Assembly (NCBI GenBank): GCA_944989445.1
Contig: CALYLW010000978.1
Span: forward strand, 62,001-126,000
Source of the DNA: Ampullaceana balthica
Lineage: Eukaryota > Mollusca > Gastropoda > Lymnaeidae
Direction: 5' to 3'
DNA: 64,000 nucleotides
In this document: positions 14,477 to 25,010 of the stretch, piece by piece
Layout of the letters: the number at the start of each line of letters is the position of its first letter
Position numbering within the stretch: the first letter of the stretch is position 1
Program-made: the position numbers and the translations under genes
The notes under the pieces: generated by a model
The model's database searches: none
Told to the model about the DNA's origin: nothing
What the model saw: the letters and a program-made list of their open reading frames with translations, nothing else

Positions 14477-16983
14477 GATAAGATGAAGGGTCTCAGGGCT
14501 ATCAGTTCAACATATGACGTTTCGAAAATGTGTTCATTTATATTAGTTTAATAACAAATATATTTATCTTTATTGCTTAATATCGTGTAAAATTGAATGG
14601 GGAATACAATATTACATTTTTAGAAAAAAAGACAGTTAGGGCCCCAACCCAAGTGGAGATGGACATTATGAGCTCAGTGCCCAATAGTAATTTAATATAG
14701 GTTCTTATTTTTCTATATACCACGTTTGATCAAAATCCAGTTATTTTCTCATTATCTAACGATTAAACTATTTTTATATAGCTAATATAAAAAAAATACA
14801 TTAAGAGGCCGCGTCGCCTATTCGGATCAAGACGTACATTTCAAAAACCTCTTCATTTTAAATTCAGATTCATCATGGATAGTTTCTCAAGATCGTTAAA
14901 AACTAAATGGGAAATAATATCTTAAAGAAAACCAAAGAAGACATTTGGGGCCCCCGGCCTATTCGGTGCAATATATACATTTCAAAATGCTGTTCATTTT
15001 ATTTCAAGTTCATCTAGGATATATTTCTTAAGATCGGTAACAATAGAACTTGAAATAACATCTTAAAATATATGAAAAAAAGACGTTAGGGGACCCCCGG
15101 AGATATAAACAGTAAAAGTTCAGTGCCCTTTAGTATTTTATTTGGGCTACCAAGTTTTGTGTATATAAATTTTTGGTTAAAATCCATCCATTTACTCCGT
15201 AGCTAACGCATAAACTATTTTTTATATATCTCACATTAACAAAAAAAACGATATCTAGGGCCCCCGGGCCCATTCCATGTAAAAGATTATTCTTTAAACC
15301 TATTTTCATTTCAATCAATTTCATAATGCATACATTTACTTATATTTCTGAAGATCTTAAAAAATTGAATGTTAAATAAAATATAAAACGTTTAGTAAAA
15401 AAAAACATTTGGGGCCCCTATCTCCGAGAGAAATGATATTAGGAGTTCAGTGCGCCTTAGTAATATCTATAAAGACTTTTAAGTTTTTATATACAAAGAT
15501 CGTTAAAAAATAATGGGAAATAATATCTTTAAAATATTTTTAAAAAGACATTTCGGCCCTCCATCCCCGGAGAAATAAACATTATATGCTGAGTGCTCTT
15601 TGTGATTTGAATATGGGCTTCCAAGGTTGTGTATACAAAATTTGGTTAAGATCAATTCATTTATTCAGTAGCTAGGGCATAAACTAATTTTTATATAGCT
15701 CATATAAGCAAAAGTGGACATTAAGTGCCCCAGTGCCCATTTAGTGCAAGATAAATAGTTATTAACACATATTTATTTCAATCAATTTTATAATGGATAT
15801 ATTTATATATATTTCTCAAAATCTTTAATAATTAAATGGGGAATAAAATTGTAAACGTTTATGAAAAAAGACATTTTGGGCCCCCAGCCCCGAAGAAATG
15901 GACATTAGGAAATTAGTGCCCCATAGCATTTCAATATCCGCTACCAAGTTGTTACATACAAAGTTTGATTAAAAAGATCCATCAATTTACGCAATAACTA
16001 TGGCTTAAACTAATTTTTATATAGCTCATATTAGAAAAAATTCCCATTATGGGCCCCCGGCGCCCCGTGAGTGTTAAATTTTGAAAAAAAGACTATTTCC
16101 ATCCCGGGAGCGGACTCAAAAAGTCTCCAAAAGTTTCATGGCGATCGGATGGATGGTTTAGTCAGCTATAAAAGACATGCATACATACATATACATACAT
16201 ACTTTGATTTTTATTTATATAGATAAGGAGTTTGAAGATTTGTCAATTAAATCGTTCACAAGCTTTTTTATAGTTCCGTTTTTGTCTTTTAATAATTTCT
16301 TATTTGGCTTTTCTTTAATTTCGATTAAAAAAAAACAACTCTTCTTTCTTTTAAAATTTTCATTTTAAGAAACTAATTAATGATTAGGAATTTGCCGCCT
16401 CTGGCAAAGTGCAACCCGGGGCATTTGCCCCTCTGCCCCCCCCCCTCGCTCGCTATTGTGCTACTTTTGTTTCCCCTTAAAAGATTGTACACTTATTATT
16501 TTTTTTTAAATTCTATACAAAAATAATCAGAGAGATTTATTTTTTAAATTATTTTTATTAAAAGAGATAAATCACAAGGTATCTAATGTCTTTGTGTTAA
16601 AAATAATTTATCTTTGTCAACCATGTTTCGTTATACTCACTTACAACTTGAGGGAATATGGTAAGTTTTTCTACTCAACTTCTTTAGCATTAAAAACAAA
16701 TTATTTTAAAAAGTGAAAGCATTTTTCAAGAACCGAAAACTTGACTATCCGAAGTTTATTTTACGCCGAAGGCTATCTTAATATGGGAAGTCAATTTTTT
16801 AAAAAGTATCACTTATTCGAGTAGAATAAAACTATCGGCTATTCATTTTGTACTTCTCGAATGTTACAGTTAAATCTTCTGAATAATCAATATGCCACGA
16901 CATAATCTAATATAATTGTTGTGGTATACAAAAAAGATTTTATAAAGTGTGTTAGTAATTAAATGGTGCCCTTATATTCCATG

Positions 16984-17231
16984 CTAAGATGATTGTATCA
17001 TGCTTTGAAATTGGCAGTCGTACCCATGAAAGAAAATTCCGTCCGTAGCTAGTTCCATGGCACTACAAGGCAAACCGGCAACAGTCTCTAGTGTAAGAAC
17101 ACGTTGTTGGATATCTCTCATTGCAGGATAAGCAACTTTTCTGGATACGTCACCCGAATAGTGTCCCATTTCGTTTTGTGGTAGAGCTGGGAGTTGAGTT
17201 AATGGAATTGGAAGTTCTTTGAAATCAAGCA
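16984..17231 (-). CDS. Host gene exon 4, ends in a stop inside a BIR-like start
   Basis: The acceptor CAG is at 17232-17234 (complement). Two entry nucleotides complete the codon begun by the exon at 17616-17792, and 81 codons follow before TAG at 16984-16986. The sequence runs VLDFKELPIPLTQLPALP, MRDIQQRVLTLETVAG, LATDGIFFHGYDCQFQ, then SMIQSS-stop. The stretch LATDGIFFHG.DCQ resembles the start of a BIR domain in gastropod IAP-like proteins, where I would expect C-x2-C next. Here the expected cysteines read S and Q and translation stops. No donor follows the stop. Either this copy is truncated, or the true exon ends at the GTACGA inside FFHG. Confidence 0.55.
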
Positions 17232-17615
17232 CTGTTTGAGGGATGGAAATAAATTATATGTATCCATGTTAGGCATATTTTTGAAAGTCATGTAATTCTC
17301 GTTATTTAATTCAAAGAAATTATACTAATTCATTCTAAAAAACAATATGTTTATATATATGTATGTATATATATTTAATTTTGTTTCATGAATTTATATT
17401 TTGTTTACATCTATAGGGATTAACATATTATCTCGTACCTTTATCTTTTTAATTTTTTTTAATACACATTTCAACATTCATATATTAAATGCATTTTGAT
17501 AAATGTGTGTATGTATATATATATATATATATATACACATATAACGTATTTAAGAGACTAAATCACTCCATCTCACATACACATATCTTTTTTAATGATT
17601 GTCTAATGGGCGCAC

Positions 17616-17792
17616 CTTTCAATGATGTTATTCCTAGGTCCTGTGTCTGATCTACACCATAGTGTGTCCATATGTCAAGAGAAATGCTTGCACAAGTTTT
17701 TATCAGTTTTATAACAGCTGAACCACATGAACCTCGACAAGATGTTGGGTGATACAGCAGGGCTTCTCTGATTGTTTGGCCAGCCGTTAATG
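17616..17792 (-). CDS. Host gene exon 3
   Basis: A 177-nt exon with an acceptor TAG at 17793-17795 and a donor GTGCGC at 17610-17615 (complement). It encodes ALTAGQTIREALLYHPTSC, then RGSCGSAVIKLIKTCASIS and LDIWTHYGVDQTQDLGITSL. Entry and exit phases match the neighbouring exons (one nucleotide carried over on each side), which is strong evidence that the set is a real spliced gene. Three cysteines (HPTSCRGSCG, KTCAS) stand out. The family is not recognised with certainty. Confidence 0.65.
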
Positions 17793-18017
17793 CTACATTG
17801 TATGTAATTAAGATATTTGAAATAAGGAAGTAAATCTTTGGTATAATTTACTCATCATGAATAAATAAACATTGGAGAAACATTTTTGTTTAAATTGATC
17901 GAATGAATTGAAGTGTTCATTATCCAGTAACCTAGATAAATAAAACAAAATTTATTTTGAAATTTAAAAAAAAGTGCATACAATTGTTAGTAAAACAATA
18001 TATAAAAGTTTACCCAC

Positions 18018-18677
18018 CATCCACATTTTGTTCAATTTTTCTGATGTAAGTCTCTTGCCGTCCATTGCTAATAACATTCCTTATGCCATAGTGAGCTTTC
18101 TTAAACATTTCTGCTCTAACAACAATGTCCTGGCCGTCTGATTGAACGGTAATGCAGAATTTGTTTATCAACGCCTCCTTCGTGTAATTGGGTAGCGCGT
18201 TAGCCATTGCTTGCAAAGAATTCTTTGTTTCCAGTATCAAGTCTATAAGGTCCGTGTCTTCCATCTCACAAACTAGAGTAACCAGGAGATCTTCTGGGGC
18301 GCTACTTCTTAAGATTTGTTTAGGCCTCAGCACTGCAAATCTTACGCCTTTTCGGAACAAAATTATTGTACAGTTTTGTTCTTCGTGGGTTGTTTGGACC
18401 ATGTTACATGTTGTCTTCACAAAAATGACCCCGCACCTTCTTCCTGGTTGTTCTGTTATGGTAGGAAGTTGTGCTAGAATATTTCCAGATCCTTGGCGTA
18501 GTATTCCATTGAGTCCTTGTGTGACGACTCTCGCGAATAATTCTCCAAGTTTTAATATGAATTTTTGTGCGTCATGGTGTCGGAATTCTCTTTGCAATTC
18601 ACAGATCTTAAGTTTAGGACTGAGTCTATCATATTCCATACTGTCCTTCTGCTCCCAATCATCTGGTAATAGCTGAG
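18018..18677 (-). CDS. Host gene exon 2, large exon, family uncertain
   Basis: A 660-nt exon open throughout, with acceptor CAG at 18678-18680 and donor GTGGGT at 18012-18017 (complement). It encodes SQLLPDDWEQKDSMEYD, ELQREFRHHDAQKFILKLGE, GRRCGVIFVKTTCNMVQTTH, NCTIILFRKGVRFAVLRPKQ, EDTDLIDLILETKNSLQAMA and VVRAEMFKKAHYGIRNVI. No signal peptide or membrane segment is seen. The alternating beta-like stretch GVIFV...TIILF could be a folded core of unknown type. I associate this region with the N-terminal part of gastropod BIR-containing proteins, but that is recalled, not demonstrated. Its length, its preserved frame and its splice phases argue for a functional or only recently inactivated gene. 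Confidence 0.65.
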
Positions 18678-18965
18678 CTGTTTTTTCAGTTAAAAAGAAT
18701 ATTATTGAGCAAAAATAAGATATTATAACTTAAGAGTAAAAAAAAACAAACAATTATGTATTTATTGTTATTTTTAAAAAAAATCTATTCAAGTTTGATT
18801 TAAACATTTTGAAAATGCGAATGAATTATTTAAACATATGGATTATTATATTATATATTTTCCTTAACAAAATTATCTTATCTTATATTATCTTATCTTA
18901 TCTGTTTACAGACGCTCCTTCTATACAGAAGATTATTGCCTCCTACGCTTATCTATTGTTTGTGA

Positions 18966-19434
18966 TTAGTCCTGCATTTTTATTAGAGATTTAAATGTTG
19001 ATAAAGTGTTGGCTTTCCTGGTTTCTTCAGGCAACCCATTGCGCGCCCGAATTCCGGACGGGAAGAACGAAAACTTGTATGTGTTTGTTCTTGCATACGG
19101 AATAAGAAAGGTGTTTTTATCCTTATGTCTATCTGAGGGTTGTATTAAGTTATCTTTGTGTTGTATTTCTAAATTAGAATTAATTGCTTTATGTATGATT
19201 ACTACTTTGCACTTGGTTCTTCTATCCTCTAGTGTTTCAAGGTTTAATGATTTAACTAATGGTGTTATTCTTGTCAGTTTTGAATATTCTCCAGTAATGA
19301 ATCTGGCAGCTCTTTTTTGAATTTGGTCTAGTTTATCAATGTTTTCTTTGGTGGATGGGTTGCATACAGAAGATGCATATTCTAGTACAGGTCTCACCAA
19401 AGTGAGGTAGCATTTTAGTTTTATATCTCATTTT
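18966..19434 (-). pseudogene. LINE H ORF2, C-terminal part
   Basis: This is an open piece with CYLTLVRPVLEYASSVCNPS, KLDQIQKRAARFITGEYSKL, LKSLNLETLEDRR-like sequence and FFPSGIRARNGLPEE. These are the hallmark blocks of the CR1/Jockey LINE C-terminus (LEYAS.VW.P, IQ..AARF, R.W..LP). Roughly 40 residues that should link it to the upstream piece are missing at the MITE insertion. Confidence 0.85.
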
Positions 19435-19782
19435 CTGTGTTTTTTTTTCTAGCGAAAAATGTTTGGGAACTCATTTCACATCTGTTTTTTTAACTTATGT
19501 CAGAAAATACTATAAAAGTCTATAATTGAATTTACCACTGAACACAAATTTTATTGTACAGATATTTAAAGAAATAAACGTTTTTATAAGAAAATGAGAG
19601 ACTCAAAGAGTTTATTTATAATAAAAACCGACCTGACTATATACTATATAGTTTATGTGGAAAAATGTATTCTACTGTCTTATAATACTGGTACCGTATA
19701 AGCTTTAAAACAACTTCCAACATTTGGCCAAAAAAAGTATGGGAACTCGGTTCCCATGAGTTCCCACTGAAAAAAGGCACTG
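19435..19782. mobile_element. hAT-type MITE inside LINE H
   Basis: The right end, cccactgaaaaaaggcactg, is mirrored by the left ctgtgttttttttctagcg, and both have gggaactca a little further in. The flanks ctcatttt and ctcataag are an eroded 8-bp duplication. It is 348 bp long and non-coding. Confidence 0.55.
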
Positions 19783-20351
19783 CTCATAAGTATTTTGCAT
19801 CCCTTGTTTGGGTCATTTTCTTTTCCATGAATGCAATATTTTGAATGTATTTGTTTCTTTTTCTTTGTTACTCTTAACAGTTGACACTTTATTTCTGGGT
19901 GGAATGGCATACTCCTGTTAGTTTACCATTTTATCAATTCATCCAAGTCTTTTTGTAAAATTTTGCTATCTTGTTCTGATTTAATGTTCTCTAGATTATA
20001 CAATCATCAGCAAATAACCTAACTTTTGTTCCTGTTGAGATGTTGTTGGGTAAATCATTTATATAAATTAAAAAGAGTAAGGGACCTAGCACAGTTTCCT
20101 TGTGAAACTCCTGAGTTAACCTTTATTGGTGCAGATTTAGATCCATTAATTATTACAGTTTGCTCCCTGCCCAAAAGGAATTCTTGGATCCAGTGATGTA
20201 AGGAGCCTGAGATTCCAAAGTAGTTAAGTTTTTTAAGTAAACTAAGGTGGTGAACTTTGTCAAATGCTTTTGAGAAGTCTAGTAATATTGTGTCTATTTG
20301 ATCATTATTGTCTAAGCCTTTTGATAGTTCATTTATTAAACATATTATTGA
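19783..20351 (-). pseudogene. LINE H ORF2, RT palm
   Basis: After the LINE J insertion the frame resumes with LINELSKGLDNNDQIDTILL and DFSKAFDKVHHLSLLKKL (the first catalytic aspartate block). GVSQGNCA follows, in place of the usual GVSQGSVLGP. In a shifted frame come YINDLPNN and the second catalytic block, LFADDC, near 20010. The piece MPFHPEIKCQLLRVTKKKK with CIHGKEND follows at 19910-19800 and stops at the MITE. Frameshifts exclude a working enzyme. Confidence 0.8.
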
Positions 20352-21980
20352 TATGAGCAAAACTTCTCACCCCGAAAAGAAAGCTGAGTTTATACAAGCT
20401 CTCTCCAACTCACTAGACTCTGACCTGCCAGGCAATAGCACCAAGGAGCATCTCAGACAGACCATCCACAGTACAGCCATGCAGATCTTCGGAAGAAAAA
20501 GGACCAAAAACAATGACTGGTTTGAGGCCAACTCTGCCACACTCACCCCTGCTCTAGAAGAAAGAAGAAGTGCCCACCAAAATACAAGCACTCCCCAAAC
20601 CCACCAACACTGCAGGCGAACAGATTAGCCAGGAGCAATGTTCAGAGATTAGCTAGGCAATGCGCAAACGACTACTGGCTCAAACTCTGTCAGAGCATCC
20701 AGCTAGCGGCCGACACCGGTAATATAAGGGGGATGTATGACGGCATTAAAAAAGCCATGGAACCTTCTAAGAAATTCATAGCCCCACTGAAGTCCTCAAC
20801 AGGAGAAATAATCCGCGACAAGTCTAAACCGATTGACAGTTGGGTGGAGCACTATTCAGAACTTTACGCCCAACAAAACCACGTAACCCAAGATGCCATC
20901 GATGCCATCCAAAGCCTCACCCTCATGGCAGAACTGGACGACATACCCACCCTGGCAGAACTAAAAGAAGCTATTGAGCGATTACCTATAGCCATGGCCC
21001 CCAGTCAGGACGGAATCCCACCAGAGATCATCAAGTGCGGCAGTAGTGTATTGCTGGAACACCTGCATGGCCTCCTCTGCCAGTGCTGGGAAGATGGAGC
21101 AGTACCAGAGATATAAGAAATGCCAACATAATAACCCTGTATAAAAAAGGAGACAGAAGCGACTGTGACAACTACAGAGGCATTTCTCTCCTTAGCAACG
21201 TGCGTAAGGTCTTTGCACGCGTTTCCGACCAAGACATAAGGATCTGCAAAGCCTCCCTAACTCTGGCCTGGCTCTCAAAAAGAGTCTGGAATAGCAAAAC
21301 GTTGACCATCAGAACCAAAATTGCTGTGTACCGAGCATGTCTTCTAAGCACCCTCCTTTATGCCAGTGAATACTGGACCCTACACACCAGGCACGAAAGG
21401 AGATTGAGTGCTTTCCATTTTCGCTGTCTCCGGCGCATCCTGGGAATCGCCTGGCAGGACCATGTCACCAACAATGAGGTGCTACAACAGGCGAATATAC
21501 AAAGTATGACAACTCTTCTCCGCCAGCGTCGGCTCAGATGGTTGGGACATGTTCGCAGTTTGGAGAATGGCAGAATCCAAAAGGACATCCTCTACTCTGA
21601 GCTAGGAAAAGGAAAGAGACCTCACCTCCGTTTCAAAGATGTCTGCAAGAGAGACCTCAAAGCTATTGGCATCGACATAAATGCCTGTGATGAACTCACT
21701 GGGGACAGACACAGATGGAGAAAGGCGTTGACTGCCGGGCTAGAAGCAGGAGAAAGAGACATGCGGCAGGTCGCAGACGCGGACCGCCAAAAGAGGAAAA
21801 GGAGAGCTAATCAGACAACCACAGGTGCTGCCTTTCAGTGCCAGAAGTGCGGCAAAGGCTGCCATTCGCGAGTGGGCTTGTAAAGCCACAACAGAAGCTG
21901 CAGGGCCATGCGCGATGATCCCACAGGAGCACAGAAACTTCCGTCGTCTCACGAGACATAAGGAAAGCCAACCATAAACC
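20352..21980 (+). mobile_element. LINE J, internally deleted, inserted into LINE H
   Basis: It is plus-oriented and GC-richer than its surroundings. It interrupts LINE H between CETQLI and the LINELSKG block. Possible target duplications are aaacatattattgat (20338-20352) and aaacctattaattgt (about 21975-21989), matching 12 of 15. The coding piece is described separately. Confidence 0.7.
20356..21883 (+). pseudogene. LINE J ORF2 lacking the RT catalytic core
   Basis: The first piece runs SKTSHPEKKAEFIQALSNS to FGRKRTKNNDWFEANS. After a frame change near 20575 come GMYDGIKKAMEPSKKFIAPL, WVEHYSELYAQQ and APSQDGIPPEIIK. After another change near 21105 come NANIITLYKKGDRSDCDNYR and GISLLSNVRKVFARV. 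At about 21222 the sequence jumps straight to ASLTLAWLSKRVW and KTKIAVYRACLLSTLLYASE-like sequence, so the region with the catalytic F/YADD motif is absent. The C-terminal thumb and tail (FRCLRRILGIAWQDHVTN, LRQRRLRWLGHV, CQKCGKGCHSRVGL) are well kept. About 300 residues are missing relative to intact relatives as I recall them. Confidence 0.85.
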
Positions 21981-21993
21981 TATTAATTGTGTT

Positions 21994-22933
21994 TCACACG
22001 ATCTGTTTTTTTCTAAAGCAGTGTTGATGTGGGCATATGGCTTTATGTTTGTCTAGGTGGCTAACTATTTTACTATATGTTATGTGTTCTAGTAATTTAC
22101 ATGTGATACTAGTAAGTGAAACAGGTCTGTAGTTACCAGGGTCTGATTTATCACCTTTCTTAAAGAGTGGAGTTAAGTTAGCTAATTTCCAATCCTGCGG
22201 CACTATACCCGAGTTTATAGATACTTGAAAAGGAACTACAAGGATTGGGGACAGTTCATTGCTTAGGTCTTTTAATAACCTTGCAGGCAATTCATCTGGG
22301 CCAGTGGCTTTGTTTATTTTTTAAGTTTTTTAGGAGTGAATGCATACCTATCTCGTCTACAGTTATGTTACCTATTTGTTCCATTTCATTTAAATTTATT
22401 AAAACTTCCATGTCGCCTGCGGCAGAGAATGGCGATGCAAAATATGTGTTAAGGATATCAGCTTTAGTCTCATTTTCATTATAGGTTTTATCATTTGAGC
22501 CTTGTAGTCTGGCTATGTCAGTAGGTTCAATTTTTTTTTAGATTCGATAAAGGACCATAAGTTTTTATTGTTATCTTTAGAAATTAAATTGTTTTTATAT
22601 TTATTTAAGAGGTTTCGACTAAGTGTTTGTGTCAAGTGTTACATCTTTAAGTACTTTTTGTGTATCCATTTTGAATTGCTAGCCTTAAATTTCTTAAATA
22701 AGTTCTCTTTTTGTTTGAATAGCTTTTTAAATTTAAAATTGAACCAGCATTCGTTAATTTTATTTGATGCTACTTTTGTTGAAACATTTTCGTCTATAAT
22801 AGTTTTTAGCTTTGATTTTATATCTTTCCAAATTTCTTCTACTGGGCTATATGTATTAAATTTACATAGGAAATTTTGTTGGAAGTTAGCCGCTGATTGG
22901 TGTAGTTTTATGGAATTAAATGATGTTATTTAA
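21994..22933 (-). pseudogene. LINE H ORF2, linker and RT N-terminal part
   Basis: From the 5' side the fragments read PVEEIWKDIKSKLKTII and WSFIESKKN (the linker before RT), then DILNTYFASPFSAAGDM, then INKATGPDELPARLLK with one frame change near 22320. They finish with VPQDWKLANLTPLFKKGDKS and NYRPVSLTSITCKLLEHI, the RT fingers region including the conserved NYRP(V/I)SL motif. The frame breaks at FRKK..CETQL, where LINE J is inserted. Confidence 0.8.
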
Positions 22934-22937
22934 TGTA

Positions 22938-23780
22938 TAAATATTTAAATCTTGTTTAAAATATTTGTAGATTTAAATAAGAAATTTTAATAGTTATCTA
23001 AAATTTACTATATCTTTAAAAATAATTTTTAAAATTACATTTACATGTTATTTTATGTAGCAGACCCTTTCAGAGCATATAAATTAAGATTTACATAAAA
23101 CATGTAAATACATGTGTAACGAAACAAGTCAAATTATCAACCATTTGTTGATTTTTTTCTATGTAAAATATTTTTAATCGATTTTCTTTAATGTTACCCC
23201 TTTGAATGTTGTAATGCATTTATTTATGAAATATGAAATATTTATTAAATTTTTAAACAGATATAGAATAATACGTTTTTTAAAACCAAGTAAGAATATT
23301 TTAGAATGGGCCTCTCCCTCTTTGCTGCAATTTTAATTGAATAAACATCATGTTACATATATAATTTTCACGTTTATTTCATGTGCGAAAATATCTCTCT
23401 TTAAATTTTATGACATATTTGTTTTTATAAATGTTTGAAAACATGTTTTCATTTCAATGCCATAAAACGTTTTTCTTAGGTCTTAAAGGTAGAGCTTGTA
23501 ATGATGCATCATCTATAGTCGGTAGAAACGTATATTTCTGCACCATCAAGATTAGTGGGAAACCAGGAGTTAGGTTATTATTTTAAATTGTAAATTTAAA
23601 GGAAATATCAAACCCATGACTCTATTGAACAATATCTTATACGAAACCCCAGTTTATAAAATTTAAGTTCTTATTTACTTGTACTGTTGATACATGGAAA
23701 TGTTTCCTAACATTAGATAATATGTAATAATTTAAAATTACAGTCATATGTGTTCTTATTTTTAATTTCTAACAAATGTT
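22938..23780. other. Intronic stretch, nothing recognised
   Basis: AT-rich sequence between the truncated 5' end of LINE H and the host exon at 23787. I see no open frame, repeat structure or RNA motif. Confidence 0.5.
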
Positions 23781-23786
23781 ACTCAC

Positions 23787-23882
23787 AATGTTTTCTGCTG
23801 TTAAACAGCTCGTTGACATCGGGAGCACCAACTGATGCAGCATTTGGTTGACTACTCGGCAATTCTTGGATAAACTTTTGCT
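23787..23882 (-). CDS. Host gene exon 1 of those visible
   Basis: A 96-nt exon with acceptor CAG at 23883-23885 and donor GTGAGT at 23781-23786 (complement). It encodes QKFIQELPSSQPNAASVGAP followed by DVNELFNSRKH. One nucleotide is carried to the exon at 18018-18677, whose first two nucleotides complete the codon. The low-complexity, Ser/Pro/Ala-rich composition suggests a linker. Upstream exons with the start codon were not found. The roughly 5.1-kb intron that follows holds the LINE complex 18.87-22.94 kb. Confidence 0.5.
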
Positions 23883-23889
23883 CTGTTAC

Positions 23890-25010
23890 AAGGAAGCAAC
23901 ATATTTTTTGTACGAACAGAAACACATAGAGCCAATCCAATTAGCATTTGACTTCATCAGTATTAAAACATAAACATAGAAATTCGTTAATTTTATTGAT
24001 ATATTTTTTTTAAAGTTAAATATTACATTTTCAAATCTTAAACTAATGTAAGGTTTTTAAATTTATTTTATGAGAAGTATTTTGACGTCACACCCCTCCC
24101 ACACACACATATACACACTCACAGAGTAACACACTTACACGATATTTATAATAAAATGTTGATAAGTCATTTAATTCAGTAATTGCGCTGTCATTTCATT
24201 AAGAGTCGACATCAGGTTATACAGTTTTGGGCAAGTTTAAAATTATCATTATCTTACAATTTGTCAATTCCTACCTGCCATCTATTTTTAAGTCTTTAGA
24301 AAAACAAATAATTCAAGAGATAAATTGAAAAATGTCTTTATACAATATACAGCATCAACTGTAAATTTTCAAAATGAACTTTAAATTTTCAACAACTAGT
24401 GTAGCATTTTAATGTAATGGTGGACCGGAAACGAAGTTCAGGGGGGCAACCAGTGAAAAAAAAATGAATTAAAGCTTTATAAAAAAAGTTTTTTATAAAT
24501 AAGTAAGTAAGTATTTTTATATCAATTTTATGCAGTGAAACTATTATTTTTCTTAATACATTGTTTAGAAGGAAACATATTGTTTAGATTTTTAAAAAAA
24601 TTTAAATGGTTTGAAAAAATTTCGATAAATAATTATAGAAGACCATTTCTTGGAAATCATCAAGTAGGATGAAATAAATTAGTACAATTCATCACCTTAA
24701 TTCACATATGAAATATTTAATGGAGTGGTTCACATATTTATCATTTTACCTTATTGCTCTGAACGTCTCTGTGAAAAACAAGTAATCCAGACGGTTCACA
24801 ATTGTCTTTTACTCCACTCAATGTTTTGGTCAAAAACACCTTCATTGTTAATTTGTCTATTAGAGAGTTTAATATTTCAGTTTTTACGCAAATTATGTAA
24901 AAAGGTTTTTTTTAAAATCATTTTAACCCCATTAAAATAAATGTTTCATAATAAATTAGCACAGCAATTTCCATTACATAATGGATTTTCCCAATATGAC
25001 TTTTACCGAT
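23890..25010. other. Stretch without a gene
   Basis: AT-rich, with a short CA-rich patch near 24100-24135. A 71-codon plus-strand open frame at 24725 has no protein-like features. Upstream exons of the minus-strand host gene could be hidden here, but none shows both splice sites and coding character. Confidence 0.4.

Larger units (their letters stand above)
12258..16223 (-). mobile_element. Non-autonomous Helitron with internal ~300-bp array (element C)
   Basis: On the minus strand it starts TCTATATAAATAAAA after a host A (complement of 16209-16223) and ends GGGTCTGCTAG before a host T (CTAG at 12258-12261). This is the canonical A|TC...CTAG|T Helitron layout. The interior is a degenerate tandem array of units of about 290-330 bp, each with a GGGCCC-rich block, a 'cttaatgt' block and a 'taacgatcttgagaaatata' block. 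Two further 5'-end-like modules occur at about 13570 and 14475 (minus strand), each a TA- or CA-rich microsatellite next to 'gctgactaaaccattcatcc'. No protein is encoded. Element D is a sister copy. Confidence 0.75.
6860..16458. mobile_element. Putative large nested hAT-like element
   Basis: The left end cagcggcgtagcgtgggt (6860) and the complement of the right end (caatagcgagcgaggg, ending 16458) resemble the CAGTGGCGTAGC hAT termini. The flanks are ggctactt and tgctactt, a 7/8 match to a target duplication. Inside are a mariner (6991-8356), decayed coding sequence, and a Helitron (12258-16223). A subterminal motif, ggaatttgc preceded by ttagctaat-like sequence, recurs near 10090-10130, 12065-12095 and 16370-16395. 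Several related elements may therefore be nested rather than one. The ends are eroded and no transposase is recognised. Confidence 0.4.
18870..22937 (-). mobile_element. LINE H (CR1/Jockey-like), interrupted by a MITE and a second LINE
   Basis: Minus-strand reverse-transcriptase fragments appear in correct order from 22.9 to 19.0 kb. The 3' end is a short UTR finishing in a (TAAGATA)-type tail (complement of about 18876-18903), typical of CR1-like LINEs with microsatellite tails. The endonuclease domain is missing, so the copy is 5'-truncated at about 22937. It is split by LINE J (about 20352-21980) and the hAT-type MITE 19435-19782. Two further copies of just its 3' end lie near 34288-34385 and 54250-54365. 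Confidence 0.8.

Noticed and set aside
14242..14551. ORFs rich in IYIYIY
   Set aside because: Produced by the (TA)n tract.
18188..18676. 162-codon plus-strand ORF
   Set aside because: Shadow of the minus-strand exon 18018-18677, which has matching splice phases on its own strand.
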